Shown in pieces: positions 25,338-32,927 of a stretch of DNA of 64,000 bases (position 1 is its first letter; each line of letters starts with the position of its first letter). The notes beneath the pieces were generated by a model. It searched no databases and was not told the DNA's origin. It worked only from the letters and a program-made list of their open reading frames with translations. The stretch is from assembly GCF_001553265.1 (NCBI RefSeq), contig NZ_KQ960593.1:112753-176752 (forward strand). The letters run 5' to 3'. This stretch comes from Prevotella sp. DNF00663. GTDB taxonomy: Bacteria > Bacteroidota > Bacteroidia > Bacteroidales > Bacteroidaceae. Made by a program: the position numbers and the translations under genes.

Positions 25338-26334
25338 ATCGGTACATCGAATCATTGCCAGTGTATTACCATTATTATTGATAATGATGGTCTCTTCGTG
25401 CTATCATAAGAAGAGAACTAAGCCCGATGCAATGGTACAATACAGTGCGCGACAACTGGATTCGCTCTCTTTTCAGAGCACACACCACTATACCAACAAC
25501 TATAACTTCGTAGTTAAGAGCGATTCTATCGTCTTGATACAGCAGCAACCTGAAGAGTCTATGTCCGATTTGATGACAGATTCAGTGGTCGTATATAAGC
25601 ATGACCATTTGGTTGTAGCTGATATTCGGGTGCTGCCGAATGATTCTGTCGACTCGGTATGGGTACAGTTGGCACGTGATCAGAATACGTTTGGATGGAT
25701 ACATGAGTCGAAACTCATGCCAAAGGTGGTGCCCGATGATCCCATTTCACAATTTATCTCCACTTTTTCCGATGTCCATTTGCTCATATTCTTGGTCGTC
25801 ATCAGTATCATCGGAGTCGTTTATTGGTTGCGGAGGATACTTCGTCAGCGAGCACGTATCGTACATTTGCGTGATATTAATTCGTTTTATCCTACATTGT
25901 TGACACTTGTTGTGGCTACAGCTGCGACTCTGTATGCAAGTATTCAACTCTTTGCGCCCGATACATGGAGGCATTTCTATTTCCATCCCACGTTGAATCC
26001 ATTCTCTGTTCCGCCTATCCTTGGCATCTTTCTTGCTTTGGTTTGGGCCATGTTGATAGTGGGATTGGCTGCTTTTGACGATACTCGTCACCAGTTAAAG
26101 TTTGGAGCTGCGCTCACATATCTAAGTGGATTGGCTGCAGTTTGTGCTGCCGATTACATCGTGTTTAGCATTACTACCTTATATTATATAGGCTATCCAC
26201 TGCTTGTACTATACTTCTATTTCGCCCTCAAATGCTATTTGAAGACGGGATATGTGCGTTATACGTGCGGGAATTGTGGTGCTCTGATGTCGAAGAAAGG
26301 GCGCTGTCCGTCTTGTGGAGCGATGAATAATTGA
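25327..26334 (+). CDS. Membrane protein with lipobox, SH3-like domain and C-terminal zinc ribbon
   Basis: I do not recognise a named family for this 335-residue protein. It starts with a hydrophobic segment ending VSSC (Cys25), resembling a lipoprotein signal, followed by a soluble domain (about 30-140) with an SH3b-like stretch (VVADIRVLPNDSVDSVWVQL to FGWIHESKL). Several transmembrane segments follow (about 150-315), then a zinc ribbon CGNCG...CPSCG in the last 20 residues. Lipobox plus multiple membrane helices in one chain is unusual. It starts inside the 3' end of the U32 gene (11-bp overlap), so it is co-translated with it. Confidence 0.7.
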   Translation: MQNKSVHRIIASVLPLLLIMMVSSCYHKKRTKPDAMVQYSARQLDSLSFQSTHHYTNNYNFVVKSDSIVLIQQQPEESMSDLMTDSVVVYKHDHLVVADIRVLPNDSVDSVWVQLARDQNTFGWIHESKLMPKVVPDDPISQFISTFSDVHLLIFLVVISIIGVVYWLRRILRQRARIVHLRDINSFYPTLLTLVVATAATLYASIQLFAPDTWRHFYFHPTLNPFSVPPILGIFLALVWAMLIVGLAAFDDTRHQLKFGAALTYLSGLAAVCAADYIVFSITTLYYIGYPLLVLYFYFALKCYLKTGYVRYTCGNCGALMSKKGRCPSCGAMNN

Positions 26335-26347
26335 TATTATTTTGGCT

Positions 26348-27001
26348 TTAAGGCTTGCTTAAAGGGTAGTTGTATTGGTCGAAATACTGGAAGTCTTTGT
26401 TGTTGTAATGCGCTCCTTCCACATTCACTTGGATAGAAATGTTTGGATTGATGTTGTATTTCACAGCTGCTCCAACTACATCTGCGTCACCGGTAAACAT
26501 TCCCATGCCGCCCATGGGACCATGATACCAATAGCCGGGATGGTAGAATGAAGAGTAACGATTACCATAATTGTTGGCTATATTCTTCTTTGCATACACC
26601 CAAGCTTCCCAATGTTCGTTGAAACGGTAGCCTAATGCAGCATAAAGAGCCCCATCTCTATAGGAGTCGCTACCCCAGTTGATGTTCTGAACATAGCCTC
26701 CTGCTGCCAGCCAAAGTTTATTATTCTTGGTCAGCGGAGTCAGGTAAGTTGCACTCAAGCTTTGTGTGAAGCCTCCACGATGGGGTACATTTTTGCCAAA
26801 AGTAGCAAAAGCGGAAAGGCCTAATTGGACGTTCAGTCCCTTATGGAGGCCCCACCCATAATAATGATAAGGTGTCATGGCGTATGACATTGGTACAGGC
26901 GGCTGCAGCACGGTGGCTGTGGTGTCTGCGGTCTGTTGGGCTTTGCTAATAGTACAAAGTCCAAGTAGGATAGTTACTATGAGTACCTTTCTTTTCATCA
27001 T
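26348..27001 (-). CDS. Exported protein, probable small outer-membrane beta-barrel
   Basis: From ATG 27001 (or 26998) the product is about 217 residues, with a signal peptide MMKRKVLIVTILLG to SKAQ and then repeated amphipathic strands with aromatic residues (LNVQLGLSAFATFG, LWLAAGGYVQ, LYAALGYRFN, ISIQVNVEGA). This suggests an eight- to ten-stranded outer-membrane barrel. A Gly/Tyr/His-rich loop (YHPGYWYHGPMGGMGM) lies near residue 165. I do not know the family. The upstream frame to 27067 is excluded by the promoter at 27005-27012. Confidence 0.65.
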   Translation of the reverse strand: MMKRKVLIVTILLGLCTISKAQQTADTTATVLQPPVPMSYAMTPYHYYGWGLHKGLNVQLGLSAFATFGKNVPHRGGFTQSLSATYLTPLTKNNKLWLAAGGYVQNINWGSDSYRDGALYAALGYRFNEHWEAWVYAKKNIANNYGNRYSSFYHPGYWYHGPMGGMGMFTGDADVVGAAVKYNINPNISIQVNVEGAHYNNKDFQYFDQYNYPLSKP

Positions 27002-27004
27002 GGG

Positions 27005-27012
27005 CAAAGTTA
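27005..27012 (-). promoter_or_regulatory. -7 element abutting the start codon of the barrel-protein gene
   Basis: Reads TAACTTTG on the minus strand, a perfect match, with only three bases before ATG 27001. The mRNA would be leaderless or nearly so. Confidence 0.55.
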
Positions 27013-27127
27013 GACTTTTAGAAAATAAAAACCAAGACCTACAAACAACTTTAGTGATAATTTGCACTTATTTGGAACTAATCATACGACATTTAGATGA
27101 AGATGTAAATTATTGTTTTAGAATTGC

Positions 27128-27158
27128 TTGGATGCAATTCTTTTATTTCCTATATTTG
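27128..27158 (+). promoter_or_regulatory. Promoter of the gene at 27193
   Basis: TTG at 27128-27130 and TATATTTG at 27151-27158, 20 bp apart. Confidence 0.65.
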
Positions 27159-27192
27159 CCAATGAAATTTATAACTAAATCAAAGTGTAGAC

Positions 27193-28641
27193 ATGAAAAA
27201 GGTTTTATTGTTGATGTGTATGGTGCTGTTTGGCTCCTTGGGCTGTAGCTTTGCGCAAATAACAGGGCGTTTGGAGTTCAGCGCAAAAGATGATTATGAA
27301 GACGAGAACATTGTCCCGATGGAGGATAAGGGATTGATGGTACAGTCTTTTGCCAAAGATTCTAAAGATGGGAAGCGATTTTTTAAGATGCAATTTTTCT
27401 CTACAGCAATGAAGCCAATCAGCACTGATTCGCTGTTGGTAGATAAGCGTATGTACATCCACTCTAATATATTTGATGCCGGAACTCTCTATACGGTGTT
27501 GAGAGAACGTAGTGGTGAATTTGCCATCTTGGCTTTTGATGCTAAAACGCGTAAGGTTAAAATGACTGAAGGTGAGTATGCTAAGAAGGGTACCATGCGT
27601 AATATACAGATTGTCGACGGCTATGCGGTGTTCAGTTCTACCGTGAAGAAACTGGAGCGTGTGGGTATTATCGATATGAAGACGGGTGATTGCAAGTATG
27701 CCGATATTCACTTTGAGGGAGTAAAAGACAAGAATGTGTTTATCTTGGAGACGCAGGTGATAGATGGAATCGTCTATGCTTTCGTGCGTGCGGAACGCGA
27801 AGTGTATCTTTCACGTATCGATATGCAAGGTAAACAGTTGGGTGCTACGCTGCTTACAAAGGATATCGACCAAGAGCTAGTGTCTGCTTCTATCTCGAAA
27901 GTCGGTAACAAATACTTTGTTACAGGAACCTATGCTACGAAGAAAGTGGGCTCGCAGGGTATCTATTTCGGTGAGCTGAAGGACTGGAATTTTAGCTTCT
28001 TGAAGTTCTATAACTATCTTGATTTGAAGCATTTTGCTGATTATATGAGTGAAAGGGCTCAGAAAAAGATAGAACGAAAGAAAGAGAAGAAAGCTAAAGA
28101 GGGTAAGGAATATACGCGGAACTACTTCATGGCATCGCACAAGATTATGAGCGATGGGAAGGATTATTTCTATCTTGGTGAGGCTTATTACCCCACTTAT
28201 CGAATGGTGATGATTGGTAGGACATGGGTTCGAGAGTTCGATGGCTATGCCTATACGCATGCTATTCTTGTGAAATTCAATCCTCAAGGTGATGTGGTGT
28301 GGGATAATAGCTTTGAGATGGCACCTCGTACCAAACCATATTACGTCAAGAGATTTATTTCGACTAGTCTGAGTGATGCCGGAGCTAAGATGCTATTTGC
28401 TGATAAGAAACGCATTGTGATGAAGCTGTTTAATAACCAAACCGGTGCGGTAGTCAAAGATCGTACGGAGGAAGTCATCGAAACCGACAATGAAGACGAA
28501 AAAGTAAAGAAGGGCAAATATGCTAATTCGAGTCACTGGTATGGCGACAACTTCTTGGTATACGGCACACATGTGGTTAAAAATACGCAGACCGGGGATC
28601 GTCGTAAGGTTGTTTACGTGAATAAATACACCATCAAATGA
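27193..28641 (+). CDS. Exported protein of unknown function (482 aa)
   Basis: The signal peptide runs to CSFAQ (about residue 23). The mature part reads like repeated beta-propeller or WD-like strands with hydrophobic-charged alternation (FAILAFDAKTRKVKMTEG, VGIIDMKTGDCKYAD, YLSRIDMQGKQLG), with a lysine/glutamate-rich insert around residue 290-310 (KKIERKKEKKAKEGKE). I do not recognise a characterised family. The next gene starts inside its stop (ATGA overlap), so the two form a secreted pair. Confidence 0.7.
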   Translation: MKKVLLLMCMVLFGSLGCSFAQITGRLEFSAKDDYEDENIVPMEDKGLMVQSFAKDSKDGKRFFKMQFFSTAMKPISTDSLLVDKRMYIHSNIFDAGTLYTVLRERSGEFAILAFDAKTRKVKMTEGEYAKKGTMRNIQIVDGYAVFSSTVKKLERVGIIDMKTGDCKYADIHFEGVKDKNVFILETQVIDGIVYAFVRAEREVYLSRIDMQGKQLGATLLTKDIDQELVSASISKVGNKYFVTGTYATKKVGSQGIYFGELKDWNFSFLKFYNYLDLKHFADYMSERAQKKIERKKEKKAKEGKEYTRNYFMASHKIMSDGKDYFYLGEAYYPTYRMVMIGRTWVREFDGYAYTHAILVKFNPQGDVVWDNSFEMAPRTKPYYVKRFISTSLSDAGAKMLFADKKRIVMKLFNNQTGAVVKDRTEEVIETDNEDEKVKKGKYANSSHWYGDNFLVYGTHVVKNTQTGDRRKVVYVNKYTIK

Positions 28642-29153
28642 GAACTTGGTATAGATATATAGCTTTCATCATACTGCTTTTAGGAATCTCGATTTCTGCA
28701 TCTGCCCAAGCCTATGATGGCGATTTGGACAGAAAGATTTCGGCCGGTTATCTCAATGTAGGTGGCCGTTCGGGTGTAGAATTGTGCTATGATTGGGGCA
28801 TGAGTGATTGGGTATCAGTGGGTATGAAAGGCTCTGTGTTGTTTATAGGAAAGTCTGAATCTGACGACGAACCAGACTTTGTTAATGGTGTTGACCTGTC
28901 TTTTCCTGTCGATATACATTGGGACGATGCACTCAAGCTGCCTTCCACAATAGATTTCTATACCGGTGTGGGCATAGGGTCTCGTGTATTTGATGTGCAC
29001 AGTGGGCTTCGTTATAGTCTCAATGAAACTTTTGGACTGTATGCACAAGCGCAATATAATATACTAAGAACGTTTGAGCGCATAACTGATTTTCCAAGTT
29101 TATATACGCGTAAGATACAAGTTTCTTTGGGATTGACTATCAATATAGATTAA
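28638..29153 (+). CDS. Small outer-membrane beta-barrel-like protein
   Basis: This 171-residue product has a signal peptide ending SASAQA and alternating beta strands finishing in QVSLGLTINID, typical of a small outer-membrane barrel of the opacity or OmpW kind. It overlaps the previous gene by 4 bp, so the two are translationally coupled and probably work together. No function is assigned. Confidence 0.7.
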   Translation: MRTWYRYIAFIILLLGISISASAQAYDGDLDRKISAGYLNVGGRSGVELCYDWGMSDWVSVGMKGSVLFIGKSESDDEPDFVNGVDLSFPVDIHWDDALKLPSTIDFYTGVGIGSRVFDVHSGLRYSLNETFGLYAQAQYNILRTFERITDFPSLYTRKIQVSLGLTINID

Positions 29154-29184
29154 GAAGAATAAGGACTGAATGTCCAAAAACAGT

Positions 29185-29237
29185 GAGGGAGCTATGCCGG
29201 ATGCTTGGTAGCAAATGGCAAAGCCCCCTCTTTTTGT
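29185..29237 (+). terminator. Rho-independent terminator
   Basis: GAGGGAGCT (29185-29193) pairs with AGCCCCCTC (29222-29230) with one mismatch and a 28-nt loop, followed by TTTTTG. Confidence 0.7.
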
Positions 29238-29324
29238 TTTTATCATTTCTTATATCGTAATCTCGGCTAGGTCGTCTTGTTGCCCCGAATCGTTAATTCG
29301 TCAGCTTGTCAGCGCGTCTGTTAA

Positions 29325-29415
29325 TTCTCTGCAGAGCCTTGGCAGCATCGCCGTCTAGCCTTGGCGGCATTGCTGTCAGGCTCTTGCAATGACGCTGCAT
29401 GGCCTTTGCAACCGA
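29325..29415 (+). repeat. Dispersed 22-nt-period element, copy R4
   Basis: The clearest copy: units start at 29336, 29358 and 29380, with a partial fourth at 29402. The first two have cores GGCAGCATCGCCGTC and GGCGGCATTGCTGTC. It lies between convergent genes; the rest of the gap holds only the terminator above. Confidence 0.85.
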
Positions 29416-29429
29416 CCAAGTGTGAGAAA

Positions 29430-30953
29430 CTATTGTTTCAATTCGCTTGTGAGACGTTCCAATTGGGCTATCAAGTAGTCTAGTTTCAGACCCGAACGGT
29501 CGCTCATCATCTGTACATCGGCCTTGGCGGCGATAATCTTTCCGAGCGGCGAACTGAGCATTTTGAACTCCGGTGCAATCTCCGGTAAGCGTTTTTTCAA
29601 GCCGGGATACTGTTTCAGCAGGTCTTTGAGTCTGGTCTTGCGAGTGATTTCGTCCACCCCTTCTGTGTCGTCTGCCTCATCTTCCACGGTTTGTGTAGCA
29701 GGTTCAGGCGTCTCTCCGGCCCATGTAAGCAGTGTCTGAGAACCCTCGAGCGAGCGTATGTGTGTGCAGTCTTGCATCATCTCTAGCACGCCACGAAACA
29801 TTCCTTCTTTGTCTCTCACAGCTATGTATATGATGTAGATAAACAAATCGGGCTTGTTAATCCAAAACTCTGCGCGGTCTTGCTCGCCGCTCCGCAACTT
29901 GTCTATCACCTCTCTTACGATGTGGGCACTCTTGCGTGGATGGCAATTCATCACTTCCCGGCCTATCACATTCTTACTTCTAGGGAATATGCGGTGGTCG
30001 GTGTCCGAGTAGAAACAAACCAATTCGTTCTCGTCGACAAACGATATGTCGATGGGCAAATGCTTATAGATGAGGTTGATTTGGTCGAGTGTGAGCTTTC
30101 CGGTAGTCACGTCGAGCTTGTCATTACTCCCCGAATTGTAGCCATATTTGCCCAAGAGTTGCTGTAACTCGGCTGCGAATCCGTCGGCAGCGGCGTGTCT
30201 CGGCTCTGCTTTTGCAGTAGGATGTTCCACTTGGAAGAATGCAAACCCAATCTCTTGGTCGCCCTCTTTCATCTCTTCGAACTCTGTTTCGGTAATCAGA
30301 GCCTGCGAAGTGGGGTAGAGGATGGCCTCTTCTTTCTCCATCAAGTCGCGACAATGGTCGATGAGCGTGCGCTGCAGTGCGATGAATTTATCCTCGTCTG
30401 TTTCGTTAAGGAGCTTCTGTGAGTCGCGTATCTCGTCTCTTACGATATCGTCGAAGTTCCACATGGTGGTTGTAGGGCGTGTGAATCCCTTCTTCTCCAA
30501 CATCGGGTAGAGCTGGTTTTGTTTACGTTTGTAGTGAATAGGGTACTGCCCTATCCGGTCGTAAAGTTCCAGCCATTGGTTCTTAATCATCGGATATTGA
30601 ATCAAATCTTCTACAGCCAAGAGTAGTTTGCGCATCTCGTCGTTCTCCCGATAGTAGTGCATGAGCGGATGAGAAGGTGGAAGTTCGGGGCGCGAAGTGT
30701 CAAGGATGCCATCTAGTAGTTGCAGTGTCATGCGCATATCCACGCGTACGCATTCGTCATCGTCGGCTTCCATCATGTTCTGTTCTACGAAGGCGATGTG
30801 GTAAGGGTGTATTTTACCCACGCGCAAAGCCAGTTCTTTTTTAGCCTCTTCGAGCGATAATGCACCGGTTTCGTATTTCTCCTCGATGTCGAGCAACGCC
30901 TTCATCCTTTCTTGTTCAATCTCCGGAAGATGTTCTTTCATTGAATTTGCCAT
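29430..30953 (-). CDS. DUF438/hemerythrin-like/PAS sensor protein
   Basis: The 507-residue cytoplasmic protein has an N-terminal DUF438-type region (about 10-95), a hemerythrin-like helical domain with spaced His and Glu (HPLMHYY, HYKRKQNQLYPMLE, DHCRDLMEKEEAILYP, about 95-240), a PAS domain (about 270-400; LPIDISFVDENELVCFYSD, then GREVMNCHP) and a DUF1858-like end (about 430-507). Proteins of this layout are thought to sense oxygen, nitric oxide or redox state, but no output domain such as a kinase is present. It stands alone under its own promoter at 30996-31003. Met5 is an alternative start. Confidence 0.85.
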   Translation of the reverse strand: MANSMKEHLPEIEQERMKALLDIEEKYETGALSLEEAKKELALRVGKIHPYHIAFVEQNMMEADDDECVRVDMRMTLQLLDGILDTSRPELPPSHPLMHYYRENDEMRKLLLAVEDLIQYPMIKNQWLELYDRIGQYPIHYKRKQNQLYPMLEKKGFTRPTTTMWNFDDIVRDEIRDSQKLLNETDEDKFIALQRTLIDHCRDLMEKEEAILYPTSQALITETEFEEMKEGDQEIGFAFFQVEHPTAKAEPRHAAADGFAAELQQLLGKYGYNSGSNDKLDVTTGKLTLDQINLIYKHLPIDISFVDENELVCFYSDTDHRIFPRSKNVIGREVMNCHPRKSAHIVREVIDKLRSGEQDRAEFWINKPDLFIYIIYIAVRDKEGMFRGVLEMMQDCTHIRSLEGSQTLLTWAGETPEPATQTVEDEADDTEGVDEITRKTRLKDLLKQYPGLKKRLPEIAPEFKMLSSPLGKIIAAKADVQMMSDRSGLKLDYLIAQLERLTSELKQ

Positions 30954-30995
30954 ACGGTTATATTCCTTTTTTGACGTTTATGATGTTTGATGATG

Positions 30996-31003
30996 CAAAT
31001 ATA
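30996..31003 (-). promoter_or_regulatory. -7 element of the DUF438/PAS gene
   Basis: Reads TATATTTG on the minus strand, 42 bp before the start codon. Confidence 0.55.
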
Positions 31004-31093
31004 AGTATAAAGTTGGATAGGAATGAGTAACAAATGTGACTCCGAGGTGTTAAATTTATACAAATGAAGTTTTTCCTAATAAAATTGAATAAG

Positions 31094-31125
31094 TTTGGTG
31101 TATCAGGTGGATTTTGCTATTTTTG
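31094..31125 (+). promoter_or_regulatory. Promoter of the exported protein/TPR pair
   Basis: TTTG at 31094-31097 and TATTTTTG at 31118-31125, 20 bp apart; the ATG follows 24 bp later. Confidence 0.65.
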
Positions 31126-31149
31126 CCCAACTAACTAATAAGCATAACA

Positions 31150-31740
31150 ATGATGAAGAAAACAGTGATGGGATTTTTAGCAGCACTTTTACTGATTGGT
31201 ATGCCGGTGCATGCACAGAATACGACGCAGAAGGAGAACTTTGGTAAGAAGGTTTCAAAGTTCTGGAAGAAAACAAAGACGACAATGGTAAATGCCGGAC
31301 ACGAGTTGGGTGACGCCATAGGATTTGATGATAGAGTGGATAAAGATGCTGATTTGAAGGAAATTGATGGCGTAAAATATATGCCAATCTATACTACCGA
31401 CCTCTTTGCGAAGGGTAATCCCAGTGATGATAAGACCTTGATAGACTTGTCAACGGCTGCTTTTAAGAAGAAATATCCCAATGCAACAATTGTTAGCGCT
31501 GTTGTTCCACAGGTGGAATGGTTGAATACGGCGGTAAAAGAAGGAGGCAAGATAACGGGATATCGCAAGCGTGCTTATTGTTATGTACTGGCTAAGGATG
31601 GCACTGATGGCTATATCAATGCACGTTTCTTCTTTATGTCGTACCGTAAAGCAGGTGAAAAATATATTGAGAGTAGCAGTTGGCCTAAGTGGGAACGCAC
31701 CGATATTGTGCCTGTAAGTGCTTATGAAAAACTAAAATAG
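31150..31740 (+). CDS. Exported protein of unknown function (196 aa)
   Basis: A signal peptide (MMKKTVMGFLAALLLIG to HAQ) precedes a lysine-rich amphipathic stretch (FGKKVSKFWKKTKTTM, about 32-48) and a globular C-terminal part with many aromatics. I do not recognise the family. The next gene begins one base after its stop, so it is co-expressed with a TPR protein. Confidence 0.65.
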   Translation: MMKKTVMGFLAALLLIGMPVHAQNTTQKENFGKKVSKFWKKTKTTMVNAGHELGDAIGFDDRVDKDADLKEIDGVKYMPIYTTDLFAKGNPSDDKTLIDLSTAAFKKKYPNATIVSAVVPQVEWLNTAVKEGGKITGYRKRAYCYVLAKDGTDGYINARFFFMSYRKAGEKYIESSSWPKWERTDIVPVSAYEKLK

Positions 31741-31741
31741 A

Positions 31742-32623
31742 ATGAATTTTTTAAGGGCTTTGTTCGGTGGAAAGACCGAAGATAGTGAGGAAGAAAAGAA
31801 GCACCAAGAAGAGAAAGATTTCGAGGTGCTGAAGTATGATGGTGTTCGTGCTATGAAGACAGGGAATGCTTCGTATGCCATTCGTTGTTTCGAGCATGCG
31901 CTGGAGAGACAGGAAGACTTGGAGATAAGGGATTACCTGTCGCAGACTTTCATGATGGTCAATGAGCCATTACAGGCTTATGAGCAATTGCAAAAGATGG
32001 CTGAGAAGGCGCCCGACAACCAAAAGATTCTTTTGAGAATGGCAAATGTGGCCTATATGATGGACGATTATCAGGCTATGGGTGATGCCTGTGAGAAGGC
32101 ATTGTTGATAGATAATGACAGTGCAGAGGTACATTATCTCTATGGACAGGCTTGTATGGGACAGGGAGATAGCTCAAACGCGGTGGCTATGTTGACCAAG
32201 GCTATTGGTCTGAACGATAAATATGGCGATGCTTACTTGCTTCGTGGCGAAATACATTTGAAAGAAGATGCACTCACCGAAGCCGATGAAGACGTGCAAT
32301 GGTTGCTGGAGCATGTGGCTGAAAATGAAGATGTGTTGCTCTTGAAAGCTAGAATAGAGGCAAAGCGAGAAAATACCGAGGATGCTATTATTTATTATAA
32401 TAAGGTAATAGGAGTTAATCCTTTCTGTCAAGCAGCATTCCAAGAACGTGCAGGTATGCTTCGATTGGTAGGTAAGATAGCTGAGGCTGAAGCCGACGAA
32501 CAGCAGGCTCAGGAACTGGCAGTAGCATCGGGAATATCCCAGCAAGCTGATGAAAATGAGCCGGGAACACTTCAACAGAAGATGGAAAATAAATATCGGG
32601 CGAACAATCCGTATGGCTTCTAA
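31742..32623 (+). CDS. Tetratricopeptide-repeat protein
   Basis: The 293-residue protein has no signal peptide and starts with an acidic/lysine-rich segment (EEEKKHQEEKD). Several TPR units follow from about residue 30 to 255, for example AMKTGNASYAIRCFEHALER, RMANVAYMMDDYQAMGDACE, YLYGQACMGQGDSSNAVAML and YLLRGEIHLKEDALTEADED. TPRs mediate protein contacts. It is coupled to an exported unknown protein upstream, which may hint at envelope-related assembly. Confidence 0.8.
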   Translation: MNFLRALFGGKTEDSEEEKKHQEEKDFEVLKYDGVRAMKTGNASYAIRCFEHALERQEDLEIRDYLSQTFMMVNEPLQAYEQLQKMAEKAPDNQKILLRMANVAYMMDDYQAMGDACEKALLIDNDSAEVHYLYGQACMGQGDSSNAVAMLTKAIGLNDKYGDAYLLRGEIHLKEDALTEADEDVQWLLEHVAENEDVLLLKARIEAKRENTEDAIIYYNKVIGVNPFCQAAFQERAGMLRLVGKIAEAEADEQQAQELAVASGISQQADENEPGTLQQKMENKYRANNPYGF

Positions 32624-32666
32624 ATATCGAATTGTAGTTTGTGTGCCATATTTTTGAGCATTTTTC

Positions 32667-32697
32667 TTGGATAGATAAAATTATTATTCTACTTTTG
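32667..32697 (+). promoter_or_regulatory. Promoter of the phenylalanine/tyrosine operon
   Basis: TTG at 32667-32669 and TACTTTTG at 32690-32697, 20 bp apart. Transcription would start near 32701, ahead of the leader peptide. Confidence 0.7.
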
Positions 32698-32735
32698 TAG
32701 GCAAATATAAACGCAACAGAATAAAGAAATAAAGC

Positions 32736-32813
32736 ATGAATAAGTCTTATGCATCTTTTTATTACTTTTATTTTTACTTTGCAAGAAATTGTGAAGCGGG
32801 AAGTTGCGTGTAG
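32736..32813 (+). CDS. Phe/Tyr-rich leader peptide of the aromatic amino acid operon
   Basis: An ATG-started frame of 25 codons ending in TAG, too short for ordinary gene calling. Residues 8-15 are eight consecutive aromatics, F-Y-Y-F-Y-F-Y-F, and Tyr5 makes nine of 25. It lies about 35 bp after a perfect -7 promoter element and just before a terminator, upstream of prephenate dehydratase. This is the classic layout of a leader peptide whose translation rate reports charged tRNA-Phe and tRNA-Tyr. The peptide itself probably has no other role. Confidence 0.9.
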   Translation: MNKSYASFYYFYFYFARNCEAGSCV

Positions 32814-32887
32814 ATTTTAACTTAAGAAAAAAGACAAACGAAATAACGAAACGGTCCCGCTTATCAGAGTGAGGACCGTTTTTGTTT
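32794..32887 (+). promoter_or_regulatory. Transcription attenuator of the Phe/Tyr operon
   Basis: Terminator: AAACGGTCC (32849-32857) pairs with GGACCGTTT (32873-32881), 15-nt loop, then TTGTTTT. Antiterminator: AAGCGGGA (32794-32801), inside the 3' part of the leader frame, pairs perfectly with TCCCGCTT (32855-32862), which overlaps the terminator's 5' arm. A ribosome stalled on the Phe/Tyr codons (32757-32780) would leave 32794-32801 free and favour antitermination; a ribosome at the stop codon (32811) would cover it and let the terminator form. Confidence 0.88.
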
Positions 32888-32927
32888 TACCGGAATAAAC
32901 TTATCCGGAGTATAGAGAAAACCAGAT

